64,000 nucleotides of DNA from Lactifluus volemus (Eukaryota > Basidiomycota > Agaricomycetes > Russulales > Russulaceae): the NCBI GenBank assembly GCA_022376515.1, contig WTXI01000091.1:62001-126000 (forward strand). Reading direction: 5' to 3'. The position numbers and the translations under genes are program-made. Of this stretch, positions 12,388 through 24,223 are shown piece after piece (position 1 is the stretch's first letter; each line of letters begins with the position of its first letter). A model generated the notes under the pieces. The model saw only the letters and a program-made list of their open reading frames with translations. It was not told the DNA's origin and ran no database searches.

Positions 12388-13580
12388 TTATGGTGCAGTG
12401 GTCTTTCTCAAAGGTAACTGAGTTCCCAGCTTCGTGATTCGTGATATTGACACTATTGTCATGGCCATGTCAGGAGCATGCAGCACTTCTCGCAAGATAA
12501 CTGAGGTGGAAGACTCCCCATGAGGGACCTCTACCCTGAGGTCCCCAATGCCTATAGCGTAGAACATCCGTTTGTCGGCCGCGATTATCGCACGCGGCGG
12601 GATCTCTCGGTATGTGGTGAATTTTGCTCGGAAGGGGGACATGTGGGTTGACGCTCCGGAGTCATATAGCTCAGCGTCGATCGGCGCGTTTCGCGGCACG
12701 CTTGCTGCAGCCGCTGAATAGTCGGGGAGCTCTTCTATGGCTGCCCACGCTTCGATGTCGTTCGTTTCGGCCGCCGTTGTCGCGTTGTTCGCGCTGGCGC
12801 CTCCTCGTTGTGGCCATTGGCCTTCCTGGCCTCCGCCCTTTCCCCAGCACTCCGCTTTGGTGTGCCCACGCTTTTTACAGTTGTAGCACTCGATGTCGGA
12901 TCGTTTTCCCCTTCGTCCGGGTTTCCGCGCTTGAGAGGACGCGCCGAACGCTTCGTCCGCGTCCGATTTCGGCTTGTCGCCCTGGAGGCGGTCGTACTCG
13001 TCCAGCGCGAGTCGGGTTACGCTCGCGGGCGTGATGGTCGCCTTTGCGAAGTCGGCTGACGCGTTTATGGCGCTGATTATGCCCTGGTACGAAGGGGGAA
13101 GGATCGGAGCAGAATGTAAGCAAACTCTAGTTCTGGGATATTACTTCCCAGAGAGGCCAATTTTTCTTTCATTACTTGCAGATTTTCGAGGTGTGTGCGG
13201 AGTTCTCGTCGTCTCCGCACTGATGTTGCCGATGCGCCATCGGAGCTCGATCGCGACCATCGGCGATCGTTTCTCGTGGAGCTCTTTTAGTGCCTCCCAC
13301 GCCTCCTTCGCATTCGATTTATCTTTATTTGTTGAAGGCCGAGTCGGGGATTGACGACGCGATCAAGTTCATGAGCGCGGCCTCGTCATCCTCCCACCGT
13401 TCGTCCGGCGTCGCGCCGCTGATGGTGCCGCCGTCGATGTATCGCTTCGTCGGTGATTGTTCGTTAGGTGGTCTTTCCATTGTGGGATTTGACTATCAGG
13501 ATCATCCTGTCTCTGTAGTTTTCCCAGTTGGATCCATCTGCTGCAAGCTGAGTGATTTTTGAACTGTGGACTTCAACCAT
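12388..13580 (-). pseudogene. Copia 1 gag and protease (decayed)
   Basis: Gag appears to start at 13580 on the - strand (MVEVHSSKITQLAADGSNWE...), a typical copia gag opening. It breaks after about 40 codons. Further gag-like stretches are spread over other frames at 12,950-13,460. A CCHC knuckle (CYNCKKRGHTKAEC) is at about 12,848-12,890. The protease motif DSGASTHMS is at about 12,640-12,665. Several frameshifts and stops are visible, so no continuous product can be made. Confidence 0.75.
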
Positions 13581-13640
13581 TGTGAAGAAAAGGAGTGTGA
13601 GTGTTTTTGACTTTTGTGTGATCTCGTACTGATTTTTAGA

Positions 13641-13663
13641 ATGCAACTCCAGGGCCCATAACC
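13641..13663 (-). promoter_or_regulatory. Copia 1 primer-binding site, half-tRNA-iMet type
   Basis: Directly inside the 5' LTR, the - strand reads GGTTATGGGCCCTGGAG. This resembles the primer-binding site of Drosophila copia, which is primed by an internal fragment of initiator tRNA-Met rather than by the tRNA 3' end. The match is recognised by eye. The host tRNA sequence is not available here. Confidence 0.55.
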
Positions 13664-14121
13664 TGGTGTCGAAAACGAGAGTGAAGACGCGGCAAATGAA
13701 CACGCGCTGCGGGAGCGGAACGAGTGGGAGAGGCGGCGCAGAGCAAAAAGAATGTGGGACGCGTCCTTTGATCCCCCCAGTCTCGTATTTGGTTTTTAAC
13801 TAGTCTAGTGTGTGTGCTACGAACTGAATGGATTTAGTGCCAAGACGGCCGCTCGATCTTAGTGTGCACGAGGCGGGGCATTGCATGTGCTCGGGTGAAC
13901 TAAACTATGCTAAGGTAAAAGGGAATTTGTCTGTAGAAAGTGAATGGTATCGTAATGGGCGGCTGTGGGCGCCCGCCCCCAACGAGGAGCAGGCGTTGTC
14001 CACGCCGGCGGGCCCTCAGGGAGCCGCGGGCGTTGGCAATCCCGTCTCAGGGTCCCAGCGCACGCTGCACGCCGTTCTCGGCTGTCAGCCCCTCTTCGTG
14101 CCCGATTCGATTTCCCCAACA
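13664..14121 (-). repeat. Copia 1 right LTR (5' LTR of the - strand element)
   Basis: It has the same termini as the left copy and is 458 bp. The right-hand TSD TGCCG follows at 14122-14126, after which the WD40 reading frame of unit 1 resumes. Confidence 0.92.
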
Positions 14122-14604
14122 TGCCGAAACAGGAGATGTTGTAGCAGCCCATTCATTGGACACACAGATTGGGCTATATCTGTCGCATTCTCACCAGATG
14201 GGCGGCACATCGCCTCGTCCTCAGCAGATGGCACGATTCGTATGTGGGATGCTGCAACAGGGGATGTGGCAGGCACATTCACCGGATATATGAAATCTGT
14301 CGATTCTTCGCTGGACGGGCAATGCATCAGCCCGGCCTCAGAAAATCACGCGGTGATAGGTGGTGTGGAGAAGGTCAGAATTGAAGAAAACCACTTTATG
14401 AAGAAGTTTATACTCAAGAGTGATGGATGGGTGTGTGGTGACGAAGGAGAACTCCTTCTATGGATTCCCCGAGTTCACAGGCCATATTTTCGTAGATCTA
14501 ACACGGTCTGGATTGCAGGTAAACACGATACCAAGCTTCAATTGGCAAATTTTGTACACGGATTGGATTGGGCTACAGTATATGTTCACAATTTATCTAA
14601 ATAG
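14122..14604 (+). pseudogene. Unit 1 NLR, 3' part: last WD blade and C-terminal cap
   Basis: This continues the unit 1 WD40 exon beyond the copia insertion. The end of blade 13 (AETGDVVA) is followed by a 1-nt deletion near 14,146 (GTAGCAGCCC versus GTAGCAGGCCC elsewhere). Blade 14 ([20 protein letters not shown]...) and the conserved cap ([29 protein letters not shown]) follow, ending at the stop codon at 14602-14604. The frameshift shows independent decay after disruption. Confidence 0.85.
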
Positions 14605-15700
14605 TACGATGCTGGCGTTGATGAGACATCCGATACCTCGATTTCGGGGCACTGCTTAGATCATCTGATAAGATTCTTTTTCTTTTTTGTCCCATCACGC
14701 CATGCCTTTTTTTTTTCTTCACTTCCCACCGCCGTTGGCACCCCAACTGTTCAATCGACTCGTTCATCTTTTTCAACACAAACGAAGCCTGCAGGAAAAG
14801 CAGTAGAGCTGTGACCGGTGCTCGCACCGATCGTGAACTTGCTCGATCTTGGTGACACTGACAGATGGCCAGCAATGGGAGGGAGCACATCCATCTCAGC
14901 CGCAGTGACGAACAAGGCGATCCTGCACTCAAATTCTTCAATAACTTGAATGGCATGCTACATTCTTATACTGTAGTATTTGTTGATATTAACATTCCCA
15001 CATACACGTAGCAGCTGCCAGTGGCAACACCGATGATGAGGCGCCACTTTCGCCACTCGCGAATGCGACTTCCACCGCACGTTCGACTATAGCACCAGTG
15101 AGGGCTCCCGCCAAATCAAACCTCACGGACCTCCTCGCATCCAGCACCCCTCCAATTCCCCGCCGCGGACACGCCAGGCAGTCATCGAACCCCAGACTTT
15201 TGGTACTTTCGACTCTCTACTGTCGCCGTCTTCACCACAGGTGCGTTTCAGCTCAACTCCAGTGACAACGTCTGGCACAGTTGGGTACAACGCGACACCA
15301 GTCATGAGCCCCATGTCCTCGCATCAGCAACAAAATCTCCCGTGAGCCGCCGGGTCCACTTCCTGGGTTGCGATGTCTGCTGCTACTACTACTACTACAA
15401 AGTCAAGTAGCGGTGACCTATTGGCCATGGCACTCGGCTCGGGCATGGCAAGCAACTGGACCAGGGGCGGTAAGAGCATCCGGGATCTTGAAAAAGAGAA
15501 GCCCAGGCAGGGATTTGGGGCGTATAAAATCAGATGGCATCGTTGGCTGGCGGTTTTGGGTCGTTTGCGAAGCCCACAGCTCAGAGCGTTGGAGGGACCC
15601 GCCGGGGCGGGCCGGGCGACCTGCTTCTGTGAGTTGCGGTGGGATACTGTTGTTAAACTACGGATGTAGATTGTTTTCTTCTTCAATCCATATAAGCTGC
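14605..15700 (+). pseudogene. Unit 1 tail fragment (Ala/Pro/Ser-rich), most decayed copy
   Basis: It is collinear with the tail fragments after the other three NLRs. Recognisable parts are GGSTSISAAVTNKA (about 14,876-14,920), an intron-like gap, and then KSNLTDLL (about 15,115) and the TFGTFDSLLSPSSPQ stretch (about 15,190-15,240). Stops and indels in every frame rule out a product. Its parent gene is not recognised. Confidence 0.5.
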
Positions 15701-15987
15701 GTGTATACATGACCGATGGCAGCATCACCCGTTTTTGGTGCGTTTTATGCCCAAGTAGTAAGATATCATCCTACTTTTTTTTTCTCTGTCTTTCGGTGTT
15801 TTTTGCGGCTATCATCATGTGACGTGTCGTTCGTTTCCGTGCTTCTCGCATGACTTCAGCCGATGACAGTTCCTCACGCTGTCTTCGATCTCCTTCAATG
15901 CTATCGTGACATAAACGAAGCAGAGCCTAACTTCCTTCCTTCCTTCCTTCCTTCATCTACACTTTCCCGGGAAGGCAAACTCAAAGC
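15701..15987. other. Spacer between units 1 and 2 with CTTC microsatellite
   Basis: No gene is seen. A (CTTC)n tract of about six units lies at 15,931-15,954, and similar tracts precede units 3 and 4 (about 26,260 and 46,828). The base run TTTTTTTTTCTCTGTC at about 15,774 marks a low-complexity stretch. The final 100 bp presumably held the GH20 promoter. Confidence 0.6.
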
Positions 15988-18290
15988 ATGCTGCCACGAC
16001 CCTTCAAACCCTTCTCCGTCATATTCGTCGTCCTCCCATTGACCAGCGCGCTCTGGCCTCAACCCGCCATCTCCAAACCAGCCCACCGAGCTCTGTGCTG
16101 TGCCTCGCACCCTCAAATTCGTTCACGATTTCAGTCGACGAGGTGCCCGACGCGCCCGAGGATCTCATCGCGGCCGCTCAGCGCACGCACGCACAATTAT
16201 TCAGCGATGATTTAGGTAGACTCGTGCTCGGGCGTGGTATAGACGATTTAGAAGCGATCTCGGATGGCGCACCAAAGTCTCAGACGACTCGTCTTGCGAC
16301 TCGATGACTACCACACCCACACACGACGACAAACACAAACACCGGCGGGAGCACAGGTACTTTGGGATCTACCGTTGATGATGATGATGATGCGGTGCTG
16401 GTGGTGGTACAGCCCATCGAGGTGGAAGCGAGGATGCCTATCGGGACGCGTGACGAGGGGTATAGTCTTGTCGTACCCACAGACAGAAGTCATGCGGTGC
16501 TCAAGGCCAACTCGACAATTGGCTGTTTAGAGGTCTGAATACGTTCAGTCAGTTGTGGCTCACGGTACAGGGAACTATTTACACGATCGGTGCGCCCGTG
16601 GAGATTCAGGATTCCCCAGCTTATGTACGTGCGCGGCCGTGCATGCGATTTCCCGGGCGTCTACTGACTTTTTGGAGATGACATTAGCCATATCGGGGGT
16701 TCATGTTGGACACGGCGCGAAATTTGTACGTGTTCTGTGTTTCTTTTGGTACTTTGCTTGTCAAAGGCTTATGATGATGCGCACGTAGCTTCCCAGTATC
16801 TGATATTGAACGCACGCTTGACGCAATGTCATGGGTCCATGTAAGTCCTTCGTTCTTGAATGTTGTCAGTGGGAACTGACAATGGTTGTGCAGATCAATA
16901 CGTTTCACTGGCATGTTGTCGACAGCCAGAGTTTCCCGCTCGTCGTACCCGGATTTACAGATATCGCGGAAAAGGCCGCATATAGCGCTGACGCGGTTTA
17001 CACCCCACACGAGACGTTGCGCATATCGTGTCCTATGCTGGCCAGGTGCGTCCCCCGCTGTTCCCACCATCCTCCATTGAACCTAAATTGATGTTGCCGC
17101 AGCGGGGGATCGATGTTCTCATTGTACGTGGTATTCCAAGACTTGGAATGAAAGGGAAGGAGGTTAACGTCCATAATAGGAAATAGACACGCCCGGACAT
17201 ACCTCGGCGATCTCAAAAGCTTATCCGGAACATGTCGCATGCGCCGATGCGAAGCCCTGGAGGACGTACGCCAACGAACCGCCCGCGGGCCAACTGCGCC
17301 TCGCCTCTCGCGCGACGATCGATTTCATGGCCAGTCTGCTGAGCGCTGCTGCGAAACTCTTTCCCTCGACATTGTTCGCCACTGGCGGCGACGAGATCAA
17401 CACGCGGTGCTATCAAGATGACCCGCAGACGCAACAGATCTCGCTGGAAGGACGCTCAACGAAGCCCTGGACGTGTTTACCCAGGCCACGCATGGTGCGC
17501 TCAGGAGTCTCGGAAAGACGCCTGTCGTGTGGGAGGGTGAGCTAGATATCTTACGGGTCTATTGGTGGGACTCTCAAGTCTTCTTTGGATTTGGCACAGA
17601 GATGGTACTCAACTTTAATCTGACCCTTTCAAACGACACGATTGCCCTGTATGTCTCCACATTTCTTTCTCTCACGCACACCCTCTCGAACGTTGACGTG
17701 TATTGATAGGGTGTGGATCTCGTCTGAAGACGCAGCTGCTGTTGCTGCCAAGGGATTCCGCTTTATCCACGCGGCATCCAATTCGTTCTATCTGGTAACG
17801 TCATGAGTCTGCCTTAAATCCCGGCAATTTTTTTTATAAACCTGCGTGTCATAGGACTGTGGTGCTGGTGGCTGGGTGGGAAATTATCCCCAGGCAACAG
17901 TTGGTGCGAGCCCTTTAAGACATGGCAAAACGTTGCGTGACATCCCCTTTTTTCGAGTAAGAGCGCACGCGCTTATTAATCCCTTCCCTCTGAAGGCATA
18001 TACATTCGACCCAATGGCAAATCTGACCTCGGAGCAAGCATCCCTCGTGCTTGGCGGTCAACATCTCCTCTGGACCGAACAATCCGGACCGGAGAACCTC
18101 GACTCGATCGCGTGGCCGCGCGCAGCTGCATCTGCGAGGTGTTCTGGACGGGTCCCGGGGAAACGATAGTGCGGCGCTGCCGCGGTTGCACGAGCTCGGA
18201 TATCGGTTTAGGCGGCGTGGCGTGAAGGCCATATCGCTGCAGCCAGAATGGTGCGCGTTGCGCCCGTTTGCGTGTGATTTGAACGCGTGA
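15988..18290 (+). pseudogene. Unit 2 GH20 beta-N-acetylhexosaminidase pseudogene
   Basis: It starts with a signal peptide (MLPRPFKPFSVIFVVLPLTSA) and ends WCALRPFACDLNA-stop at 18290. The full GH20 exon order is present without transposon insertions, including NTFHWHVVDSQSFP (about 16,895-16,935), EIDTPGHTS and the catalytic TGGDEIN (about 17,385-17,400). Against the other units it has at least six small frameshifting indels: about 16,062, 16,273, 16,523, 17,009, 17,435 and 18,138. The catalytic Asp-Glu pair is still encoded. No long frame survives, so an active enzyme is very unlikely. Confidence 0.87.
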
Positions 18291-18774
18291 ATGGGATCAG
18301 CGCGCTCTTGGACTGCATTTGAGGGGGAAGAAGATGTGTATTATCTATACTAGAGAAGACAATGGACCTCTATCACATTAGACCAGGAGTCGCTGCAGTA
18401 ATGACGAGGCGATTCCAAGGGGAGGGTGCATTATTTCAAGCAAACGATGGCGAGTCTTTTAACTACGCTACTTCCTGCCCTGCTTGGTTCCAGGATGGCG
18501 GGCAATGCTCGTGCCAGCGTTTGCTGCCGGCATTGAACCAATGAGCTGTATCGGGGATGGCCGAGATAACCTGAACGTTCCCACGGCTCTTATCTATTGC
18601 TTGCGTGGGCCGTGGGTGTCGCCTCCCACGCCCTGTCGCCTCCCACCCCTTTGACCTCCCTCCTTATCGATTAGCTATACAGGTCCCTCACATTAGATTT
18701 TACCCCCGCTCTCAAGCATTACCTTATCGCAGGTCCTCAAAATCCCGGAACAGTCTCAACCGCCGATTAACGAT
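18291..18774. other. Unit 2 spacer, standard orientation
   Basis: No gene is seen. It corresponds to the unit 4 spacer in the same orientation (GTAATGACGAGGCGATTCC at about 18,400). The equivalent block is reversed in units 1 and 3. The leader of the NLR gene lies at its right end. Confidence 0.5.
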
Positions 18775-21700
18775 ATGCTATCGAGTGGGACCCTTCAGCT
18801 GACCGGTACGTGTCATACTTTTTCGCTCTGACAAGCAAGTTAATTGACTCTTGTCCACCTGTCAGTCCTCAGAGCGCACGTCTTCCTCGTCTCAAGACCC
18901 TCGGAATCCTTGCGAAGCAGAGAGAATATTTTGTTACTGTAACCGACGGAGAGAAGACATGGCAGACACGATCCGTGCGGAGCGTAGCTCAACGCGTGGA
19001 ATGGAACGAAAGCGTCGACACCTTGTGAGAAATTCGCAATTTTTTTGTTCTTATATATAATTGAGTCTCCCACAGTTCCGTACAACAACTCTCCAGAATT
19101 ACCATATCTCTTTATGGAAAAAAGACCACGACGACAAACATCCTTGTTGGAAGGCAGGAGGTTGTTGTGAACCCCGTCGCGGTCAGTCTAATTCATGGGA
19201 ATTTTACTGATACACCTGGCTGATTGTCGTATATGCAGAACTTGAAATCATTTTCCGTAGTCCTGATGGACATGCTGGACGCCCAGCAGAGCCGGTCACA
19301 GTCTTCTTGAAGGTTACCGTGTTAGAAAACACGAGTTCCTCTCTGACAGCGCCAGTCAACGCCCAGAGCCCTGCAACAGCCGATATTCCTGTTTCTGAAG
19401 GAAGTGCTGTGCGTCTACTGCCCAAACTAATGTTGAAACCGTACAACTCACGTCGGGTATTCCTCCTTGACTGTTTATCCAGGGTGGCCTTCCGATTGAG
19501 ACTGGTACTCTTGTGCAACGAGCCGAGGCCGTGACAGAGACGTCACGGACTACTCTCCGCCGCGCCGAGGAAGCCATCAATAATATCAATACAATAACAA
19601 CATGGAAAAGTGCTGTTACCGTCATCAAGCGGGTGATGGATGCTGTCACTCCGATCGCAGCAGTATGACCAGTATCATTTTTGTCCATCCATTCTGAGCT
19701 AACTCGCGTCCCTCAGCTGAATCCTTATGCAAGTCTAGCATGGGTCTGCTCTCGAAGATCCCCGAGGTACGTCCCCTTGTCTTATCCCATACATGGGGCA
19801 TTCACTCTCTTGTGTTCACCTTTCTGCTAGGCTTTGCTACAACAGGTTCAACGTGACGATAACATCCAGACGCTACTTGAGGCAATACGGATGCCTTTGA
19901 ATTTGCGGAAGAGGCGGACACCTTGAGGAACCTCAAGCCGGAGTCGAGGCAGGCGAAAATCCTCGAGGAGATGCTGAAATGTGTGTCCGAATCTGCCAAA
20001 TTTATCAGATCGTATGCGGAGGATGTGAACCTTGGTACGTCATCTTGCCTCTCTCGTTAGTCATTGCAAACCTGTGATTTGTAGGCAAGCGTTTTTTGAA
20101 GAGTATTGTCGGCCAAGTGGATGAAAAAATAGATCAGTATCGCGCCACTCTTGTCCAGCTGCAAGAGAGATTCCTTTCTCGTGCTGCTATCACGACCGAG
20201 ATTGCTGTGCTAGAAGCTGGTACGTACTTACGGTGACAAAGTTATCGGACTGTCAACCTGACAAATGTAACACAGAACTGGGTGCAATAATCAGAGATTT
20301 GCCTTACAAAGGAGGGTGGCGATTCGGTGATGAGAAGCGCTGTCTTCCAGGCACACGCGAAGATTTTCTGGACCATATAATCGAGTGGGTCGAGAATCCG
20401 AAATCTCAAGGTGTGCTTGTCCTCCTCGGACAGGCAGGCACGGGAAAGTCTTCGATTGCACACGAAGTTGCACGTCACTTCGACGACAACTGTCTCGGCT
20501 CTTACTTTGCTTTTCTGCGAAATGAGCATTCGAAAAGCGAGGCTTACCAGTTGTTCACGACAATCGCTCGCGATCTTCTTATCACAATCCTGCGTTCAAA
20601 CTTGCCCTTTGTCGGGTGCTTAAGGAGAAGCCGTCACTTTGTGGTGCGCGAGACTATCGTGCACTTTTTGAAAGCCTTATCCTGGAACCGCTCAAGAACG
20701 TACCACTTTCTCGTCCGATTCTTATTGTTATCGATGGGTTGGATGAAAGTGGAGATACCATTGGCGATACAGGATTACATACGTTTCTCGCAGAACATCT
20801 CATCGACCTCCCAACCGAATTCCGCGTACTCATCACCTCAAGGCCAGACGATGGTATCGAATCTTCGTTCGCCGAAACATCATCCGTCGACAAACTCTAC
20901 ATGAATGACGAGAAACTGGCTGCCAAGACAGAGCAAGATATTCTCGCGTATCTTCAGAAGAAGCTCCCTCGGGACGTGTTCAAAGATTATGGCGTCGAGC
21001 TAGCAAAGGCTGCAGAGGGCTTGTTCCAGTGGGCGGCTGTTGCCAGTGGATTCATAAAAAAACCTCCTGCTAGTCTTGGCTTCAGCAAGAGGAAGTGCAT
21101 ACAGCGCCTCTTGGGCCACTCTCGAGATCGGCAAGGACAAGATCCGTTGGACAAGCTATATGAAGAGGTTCTCGAAGGGTTCTTCAAGCCGCATGAAGCA
21201 CAAATCCTCTTCCGTTCCATCATGGGGCATCTATTTGCTGCGATCGAGCCGCTTTCAATCGAATCTTTGATTTCTCTGCGTCTGCATGCCCCAATTGATG
21301 ACCCCGATGATTCAGATCCCGTTGTTGAAATGCTTGGTCACCTCGGCTCACTGCTGAGTAATGTGACGTCATCCGAGTCCGATCAAACACGTCCGATCAT
21401 TCCTCTCCACACATCATTCCGCGACTTTCTGATCACCAAGAAGAGTGACGTATTTTATGTGGACCTGGTCGATGCCCACCGCGAGCTGGCACATTCGTGC
21501 CTTGGTTTAATGCTCGACAATCTCAGATTCAACATTTGCGAACTGGAGTCGTCATATCTTGCGAACAGCGATGTCCCAGACATTGACTCTCGAATCTCCA
21601 TAAACATCCCACCAGCTCTATCATATTCCTGCATTTTTTGGGACGATCATCTAGAACACGTTGCATTCGAACAGGACCTCTTCGTGAAGCTTCGATCCCT

Positions 21701-24223
21701 TTTCGCGACGAAGTTCCTGTTCTGGCTGGAAGTGCTTAGCATCAAGAGCAGTGTGGGCCTTGCATCACCGGCATTCTCATCTTTGAGGACCTGGTTGCGG
21801 TCTGACCCGCGGAAGGCGAGTACACCTTGTAATTCAACATGACATGTAATAATTATTGCGCAAAATCTCAACAGCCTTCCCAAGCTGAGGTGGAGAATTT
21901 GTTGGCCATTGTAGACGATGGGTCCGTGTTTGTGCGGCACTTTGGGATGGCCATGGCAAGGAGTGCTCCCCATATCTATATCTCTGCGCTGCCATTCGCT
22001 CCGTCCTCTTCCCATATTGTCAAGCATTACCTTGATCAATTTCCTCATACGCTATGCTTGGAGCGCGGACAGTTGTCTCATTGGCCAGCATTAGAAATGA
22101 CGATTTCGGCACACGACAAGCCAGTCCGCTCTGTTGCATTCTCGCCGGATGGACGGCGCATTGCCTCGGGCTCAGAAGACTGCACGATTCGGGTGTGGGA
22201 TTCCACAACAGGGGAGCTCGCAGCAGGCCCATTTACTGGACACACCGATTGCATTACATGTGTTGCATTCTCTCCGGACGGCCAGCACATCTCCTCGGCG
22301 TCTGGAGACGGGACGGTTCGTCTGTGGGACGCCACAACAGGAGAGCTTATGACAGCTCCGTTTACTGGACACAACAGTTGGGTCGCATGGATTGCATTCT
22401 CTCCTGATGGGCAGCGCATTGCCTCGGCTGGAGACAATGACATTCTCGTGTGGCGTGCCGCAACAGGAGAAGTCCTCATGGACGCATTTCCTGAACATGT
22501 CGGTGGGGCCACATCTATTGCCTTTTCGCGGGATGGACAGCGCGTCACCTCGGATTCAAATGATTTCACGATTCGGGTGTGGGATTCCACGACAGGAGAG
22601 CTTTTTGCAGGCCCATTTTCTGGACACACCGATCGAATCAATTCTGTTGCATTCTCACCAGACGGCCGGCGTATCGCATCAGCCTCAAAGGATCGTACAA
22701 TTCGAATCTGGAGTGTTGCAACTGGAGAGGTCATAGCTGGCCCGTTTATTGGACACGCCGATGAGGTCACTTCTATCTCATTCTCGCAAGACGGGCAGCG
22801 CATTGCCTCGGCCTCGACCGATGCCACGATTCGGGTGTGGGATGCCACGACAGGAAAGATCGTAGCAGGCCCATTTACTGGGCACGTTGATCTTATTTTT
22901 TCTGTTGCATTCTCGCCAGATGGCCAGCGCATTGCATCGGCCTCAGTGGATCGCACGATTCGGGTGTGGGGCTCTGCAACAGGAGAGGTACCGGATCCGT
23001 CAGCTGGACACACTGCTTCGGTCTACTGTGTTGCATTCTCCCCAGACGGGCAGCGCGTTGTCTCGTCCTCCGATGATCACACGATTTACATATGGGATGC
23101 CACAACAGGACGGGCTATAGCAGGGCCATTTATTGGACACACCAGTGGTGTCCGATGTGTTGCGTTCCGGCCAGATGGGCAGCATATCGCTTCGGCCTCG
23201 TTCGATCAAACGATTCGGGTGTGGGATGCCACGACAGGAGAAGTCGTAGCAGGCCCATTCACTGGACACACCAAGTGGGTAATCTGTGTTGCATTCACAC
23301 CCGATGGGAAGCGCATTGCCTCCGGCTCTGCAGATACCACCATTCGTGTGTGGGATGCCACGACAGGGAAGGTCGTAGCCGGCCCGTTTACTGGACACAC
23401 CAGTGTGGTCAGATCTGTTGCATTTTCTCCAGATGGGCAGCGCATTGCTTCGGCATCGGACGATCACACGGTTCGCCTATGGGATGCTACAACGGGGGAT
23501 CTCGTAGCGGGTCCGTTTACCCAACACACAGATCGCGCCAGTTCTGTTGCATTTTCGCCGGATGGGGAGCGCATTGCCTCGGCCTCACGTGATCGTACGA
23601 TTTGGGTGCGGGATGCTGCCACAGGAGATATCACAGTGGGTCCGTTTACTGGACACACTGATTCGGTGGCCTCTGTTGCATTTTCGCCGGACGGACATCG
23701 TATTGCCTCGGCCTCATTTGATGGCACTATTCGGATGTGGGATGCCAAAACAGGAGATGTCGTAGCAGGCCCGTTCATTGGACACACAGATTGGATCGGG
23801 TCTGTCGCATTCTCACCAGATGGGCGGCACATCGCCTCGTCCTCAGCAGATGGCACAGTTCGAATGTGGGACGCAGGAACAGGCGCCATGGCAGGCGCAT
23901 CTACCGGATATATGAAATCTGTCGATTCTTCGCTGAACAGTCAGCGCATCAGCCCTGCCTCAGAAGATCACACTGTCACAGGTAGTGTGAAGGCCAGAAT
24001 AGAGGAGAGCCATTTTATGAACAAGTTCCTGCTGAAGAGTGATGGGTGGGTGTGTAGCAATGGAGGAGAACTCCTTTTATGGATCCCCCGAGTTCACAGG
24101 CCATATTTTCGTAGATCTAACACAGTTTGGATTGCAGGTAAACATGATACCAAGCTTCGATTGGCAGATTTTGTATACGGATTGAATTGGGCTACAGTAT
24201 ACGTTCACAATTTATCTAAATAG
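18775..24223 (+). pseudogene. Unit 2 C2-NACHT-WD40 NLR pseudogene
   Basis: It has the same ten-exon plan as unit 4, starting MLSSGTLQLT at 18775. Single-base deletions relative to unit 4 fall at about 19,414 (after GSAVR), 19,743 (AWSLL), 19,890 (IRDAF) and 20,576 (within ARDLSYHNP of the NACHT). Walker A GQAGTGKSS and Walker B ILIVIDGLDES are still encoded but lie in different frames. The last exon, about 21,871-24,223, is fully open and encodes 14 WD repeats plus the [12 protein letters not shown] cap. The donor before it is GCGAGT. The frameshifts should abolish the full-length receptor. A WD40-only product from an internal start cannot be excluded. Confidence 0.88.

Larger units (their letters stand above)
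8828..14121 (-). mobile_element. Ty1/copia LTR retrotransposon 1 (decayed)
   Basis: The full-length element has 459- and 458-bp LTRs and a 5-bp target duplication, TGCCG, at 8823-8827 and 14122-14126. The restored site matches the intact WD40 exon of unit 3 (GGATGCCGAAACAGG). The order on the - strand is gag (CCHC knuckle), protease, integrase, reverse transcriptase, RNase H. That order defines Ty1/copia rather than Ty3/gypsy. The internal region has several frameshifts and at least one in-frame stop, so it is not autonomous. A purine-rich tract (GCGGGGGAG on the - strand, about 9287-9296) abuts the 3' LTR. Confidence 0.93.

Noticed and set aside
13828..14604. A 258-codon frame spanning the copia LTR and the WD40 tail
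   Set aside because: It is a chance fusion of LTR sequence with the blade-14 frame across the target duplication.
22078..23013. Long open frames on the - strand of the WD40 exons
   Set aside because: They mirror the 43-codon repeat on the other strand (ASHTRIVxSxxAEAMRCPSG pattern) and occur in every WD copy. They are shadows of a repetitive GC-biased coding sequence.
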